7,952 bases of DNA, taken from the NCBI GenBank assembly GCA_902478605.1, contig CABSLQ010000095.1, positions 1 through 7,952 of the forward strand, given 5' to 3'. Shown here piece after piece: positions 5,863-7,952 of this stretch. Both the position numbers and the translations under genes were made by a program. The notes beneath the pieces were generated by a model, which searched no databases, was not told where the DNA came from, and worked only from the letters and a program-made list of their open reading frames with translations. This DNA is from an uncultured Oscillospiraceae bacterium. GTDB taxonomy: Bacteria; Bacillota; Clostridia; Oscillospirales; Acutalibacteraceae. Position 1 is the first letter of the stretch. Every line of letters starts with the position of its first letter.

Positions 5863-7805
5863 TGCTCTCCCTCCTTTAGCACCGTAAAGGCAAACACAGT
5901 ACCCTCCGGTCCTGTTCGCTCTACCCAAATCTCCCCGCCGTGGGCTTCCACCGCTTCCCGGCAGATGGTCAGCCCAAGTCCGCTGCTGCCGCTGGCGCTG
6001 AAGCCCTGTTCAAAGATGTGGGGCAGATCTTCCGGCGAAATCCCGCTGCCGGTATCCTCTACCCGGAACAGCACGAGCCCATCCCGTTCCCTGTCGGAGG
6101 CACGGATAGTGATGGTGCCGTTTTGTGTGTTTTTGTTTGCGTTCACTATCAGGTTGATAAAGATTTGGAGCAGCATTTCGAAATTGCCATGGACATCCGC
6201 GCAGGAATCTGCGGCGATTTTGACTGTATTGCCGTTCTTCAGGCACATGGGCGCTGCGATGGCGTCCACGTTTTCCAAAAGCTCCGGCACAATGACCCTT
6301 CCGAAGCTCAGCTCGCTTTTCCGCCCGTAGGAGTATTCCATCAGCCTTGTCACCATGTCTGCCAGCCGCTGTGCCTCCTGCTGGATCGTCTTCAGATTGC
6401 CGGGAGTCTCGTCGCTGATATGGTGGGCGGCAAGTTGCATCCCGGTCAGCTGGGCATAGCCGGAGATAACCGTCAGAGGCGTTTTCAGCTCATGGGCAAC
6501 CTTATGGAGGAAATCCATATTGAGACGGTTCATGCGTTCCAGCATCTCACCCCGGCTGCGGCTTTCGATCAGCGCCGCTTCCCGTTCCTGAATCTGCAGA
6601 TTGATGGCCGCGGCATTGAGGAAGACAAAGCCCAGCATCCCATAGGCCGCCGCTCCATAGTGCGTAACCTCGGAACTGTCTCCTGTCAGGAGCGCTTCGT
6701 ACAGCAGGCCCGCCAGAAGGATAAGAAAGCCGGAGAGCACCAAAATATCCACTGCATTTAGCCGGCGCTGCCAGATATAATGGCGGATGACGCCGAAAAT
6801 CAGATACAGCAGATACGGGATGGAAGCATAGTATGCTGCCGTGGAAACCGTGACAATATCCTGCGTAGGCAGCACGCAGATTAGGACGGCAACAACGGCA
6901 GCCATTCCCAGATAAGCGTACAGCGGCCAGTGTTTCGTAGCCTTGGCATACATACATTTCAACAGCAGAAGGATGGACACCGGCATCAGCATAACGATCA
7001 GGATAAAGGTACGGTAAGCAAAATACCAAGAGGTATCTGCCGGGAGCAGGTGGATATTAAAGAAGTTCTGATCCCGCAGCGCCATTACCAGACAGCAAAA
7101 CGCCAGACAGAGAAAATCCGCTTTGCGGCGCACTACCGCGCTCAGCAGGAAATACAGCATCAAAAACAGCAGGCCGCCGCTGACCGACAGGGATACCAAA
7201 TCGTTTGCCGCCTTAAACTGCTCCATATTCTGCGGGGTCGATAGGTAGGTCGGCTGGATATATCCTCCATCCTTATGGACATAGTTGCCATACTGATAGA
7301 TGATCTCGATCTCTCCGCTTTCTCCGGAAAACATGGGGATGGTCATGTAGCCCACCTGGGGTACAAAATCCTCCGCATTGTCCACCACCCTGCCAAAGGC
7401 CGCAACCTCGGAACCGTTGACGAACACGCGGCTGGCATAATCCAGCGAAAAACTGCAAATAGTGTAATACTGGTTCGGCTGTGCCAGGATCCGCAGGCGG
7501 TGGGTTCCGTAGGGGGTATCCGAGGCAGATTCTTCCGGGCCGGCTTTCACCCCTGCCGCTCCGGAAGCGAAATCTTCCGATGTATACAACGCCTCCGGGT
7601 AGAAGTCCCACTCGTTGGCTATATTGAGAACGCAGCTCGAAACGTCAGCATCCCGGATATCCAGCACACCGTCCTGTGGTGTGATGTCCCGAATATGGTA
7701 AGTTCTTTGAGAAAAAACAGCCTGAAGCAGAAACACACTCAAAATAACAATGGCAACCGGCAAAAGCCAGCGCAGCAGCTTTTTGTTAATATAGCCAGAC
7801 CGCAA
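5859..7805 (-). CDS. Membrane sensor histidine kinase with jelly-roll-like ectodomain and 7TM-DISM-type membrane region
   Basis: The protein has 648 aa. An N-terminal membrane anchor or uncleaved signal (about 11-30) leads to an extracellular beta-rich domain (about 31-204). That domain resembles the galactose-binding/7TMR-DISMED2-type jelly roll (for example YASRVFVNGSEVAAFGRV, EIEIIYQYGNY). Seven hydrophobic segments follow between about 205 and 403, matching a 7TM-DISM membrane unit and placing the C-terminus in the cytoplasm. After a short helical linker comes HisKA with phospho-acceptor H438 in KVAHELKTPL. The HATPase domain has an N-box NLIVNANKNT (551-560), a G1 box DTGSGIS (584-590), FEQGFS and a G2 box GSSGLGL (606-612). 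All catalytic motifs are intact; no HAMP or PAS is seen. The start is TTG at 7805, with AAGGGGGG 7 nt upstream; no ATG lies between it and the in-frame TAA at 7847-7845. The ligand is unknown; a carbohydrate is possible for this ectodomain class. Confidence 0.92.
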   Translation of the reverse strand: MRSGYINKKLLRWLLPVAIVILSVFLLQAVFSQRTYHIRDITPQDGVLDIRDADVSSCVLNIANEWDFYPEALYTSEDFASGAAGVKAGPEESASDTPYGTHRLRILAQPNQYYTICSFSLDYASRVFVNGSEVAAFGRVVDNAEDFVPQVGYMTIPMFSGESGEIEIIYQYGNYVHKDGGYIQPTYLSTPQNMEQFKAANDLVSLSVSGGLLFLMLYFLLSAVVRRKADFLCLAFCCLVMALRDQNFFNIHLLPADTSWYFAYRTFILIVMLMPVSILLLLKCMYAKATKHWPLYAYLGMAAVVAVLICVLPTQDIVTVSTAAYYASIPYLLYLIFGVIRHYIWQRRLNAVDILVLSGFLILLAGLLYEALLTGDSSEVTHYGAAAYGMLGFVFLNAAAINLQIQEREAALIESRSRGEMLERMNRLNMDFLHKVAHELKTPLTVISGYAQLTGMQLAAHHISDETPGNLKTIQQEAQRLADMVTRLMEYSYGRKSELSFGRVIVPELLENVDAIAAPMCLKNGNTVKIAADSCADVHGNFEMLLQIFINLIVNANKNTQNGTITIRASDRERDGLVLFRVEDTGSGISPEDLPHIFEQGFSASGSSGLGLTICREAVEAHGGEIWVERTGPEGTVFAFTVLKEGEQ

Positions 7806-7812
7806 GGAAAGT

Positions 7813-7853
7813 CCCCCCTTTCCTCGGTATTTGTTCCTTATTGGTTAATTGTA
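7813..7853 (-). promoter_or_regulatory. Ribosome binding site and candidate -10 of the kinase-regulator operon
   Basis: AAGGGGGG (7820-7813) lies 7 nt before the TTG codon and supports that start. TACAAT at 7853-7848 is one base from the consensus -10 and would give a leader of roughly 35 nt. No convincing -35 is seen 16-18 bp upstream of it, which fits an activator-dependent or weak promoter but is not proof of one. Confidence 0.4.
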
Positions 7854-7884
7854 AAATGAAGTTGGACACATAAAAGAAAAATCC

Positions 7885-7952
7885 ATAGTGATATACCCGC
7901 ATGATAAAATGTAGTTACCAGACAACATTTATCGAGGGAGGGCAATCACTAT
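7885..7952. repeat. 8-bp inverted repeat flanking the divergent promoter region
   Basis: ATAGTGAT at 7885-7892 and ATCACTAT at 7945-7952 are exact reverse complements separated by 52 bp. The right arm ends at the window edge and may continue. The pair brackets the candidate rightward -10 and start codon, so an operator or leader-hairpin role is conceivable. An 8-bp match in a region this short can also be chance. Confidence 0.3.
7902..7952 (+). promoter_or_regulatory. Candidate promoter and Shine-Dalgarno of a divergent gene starting at the right edge
   Basis: TGATAAAAT at 7902-7910 fits an extended -10 (TGn followed by TAAAAT). About 26 nt downstream is GAGGGAGGG (7934-7942), a purine-rich Shine-Dalgarno. 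The window ends in AT at 7951-7952; if the next base is G, this is an ATG with the same 9-nt spacing (from GGGAGG) as in the giant protein gene. The gene itself is outside the window, so its product cannot be named. Confidence 0.45.

Noticed and set aside
5863..5928. A longer response regulator starting upstream at 5928
   Set aside because: The extra 22 residues lie over the kinase C-terminus and do not resemble a receiver N-terminus. The GTG at 5862 has its own AAAGGAGG and begins the canonical first strand.
5940..6761. A 273-codon open frame on the plus strand, opposite the histidine kinase
   Set aside because: It is the same codon-register shadow, this time of the kinase and ATPase domains and part of the membrane region. 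The kinase motifs on the minus strand are all intact.
1..7952. CRISPR arrays, tRNA or rRNA genes, insertion sequences, prophage or attachment sites
   Set aside because: No direct-repeat arrays, cloverleaf-like sequences, transposase or integrase motifs, or target-site duplications were seen. Almost the whole window is occupied by three coding regions.

Overview
The window reads as chromosomal DNA of a Gram-positive anaerobe of the Clostridia, most plausibly an Oscillospiraceae/Ruminococcaceae- or Lachnospiraceae-like gut commensal. The basis is strong AGGAGG-type ribosome binding sites, a GC content in the mid-fifties by eye, near absence of TTA/CTA/TCA codons over long stretches, a Sec-secreted giant protein with a dockerin and InlB-type repeats, and a 7TM-DISM-type histidine kinase. 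The lineage is inferred from gene content and style; no marker gene is present.

Layout: all three recognisable genes lie on the minus strand, so they read from right to left. At the right edge (about 7806-7952) is a short divergent intergenic region. It carries a promoter-like element and Shine-Dalgarno for the leftward operon, and what looks like an extended -10 promoter plus Shine-Dalgarno for a rightward gene starting at the very last bases. From 7805 to 5194 runs a two-gene regulatory operon: a membrane histidine kinase (648 aa, TTG start) overlapped by four bases (GTGA) with an OmpR/PhoB-type response regulator (222 aa, GTG start). A near-perfect 34-nt hairpin followed by a T-rich tract (5135-5180) ends this operon.

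From 5061 to beyond position 1, an uninterrupted reading frame of 1687 codons encodes the N-terminal part of a giant secreted protein. Its order is: signal peptide, an N-terminal type I dockerin with two complete calcium loops, an InlB B-type repeat, a weakly duplicated beta module, a large unrecognised central region (beta-rich, with a helical insertion, then glycine/aromatic-rich beta), a degenerate InlB-like repeat, two further InlB B-type repeats and an MBG-like Ig-fold module. Its C-terminus is outside the window.

Working model (inference): the kinase senses an extracellular ligand through a jelly-roll-like ectodomain joined to seven membrane helices and phosphorylates the regulator. The regulator may control the adjacent giant surface protein, the divergent gene, or both. 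The dockerin suggests that the giant protein is docked onto a cohesin-bearing cell-surface or scaffold protein instead of, or in addition to, being anchored through its unseen C-terminus. No RNA genes, CRISPR arrays, insertion sequences or phage features were seen.
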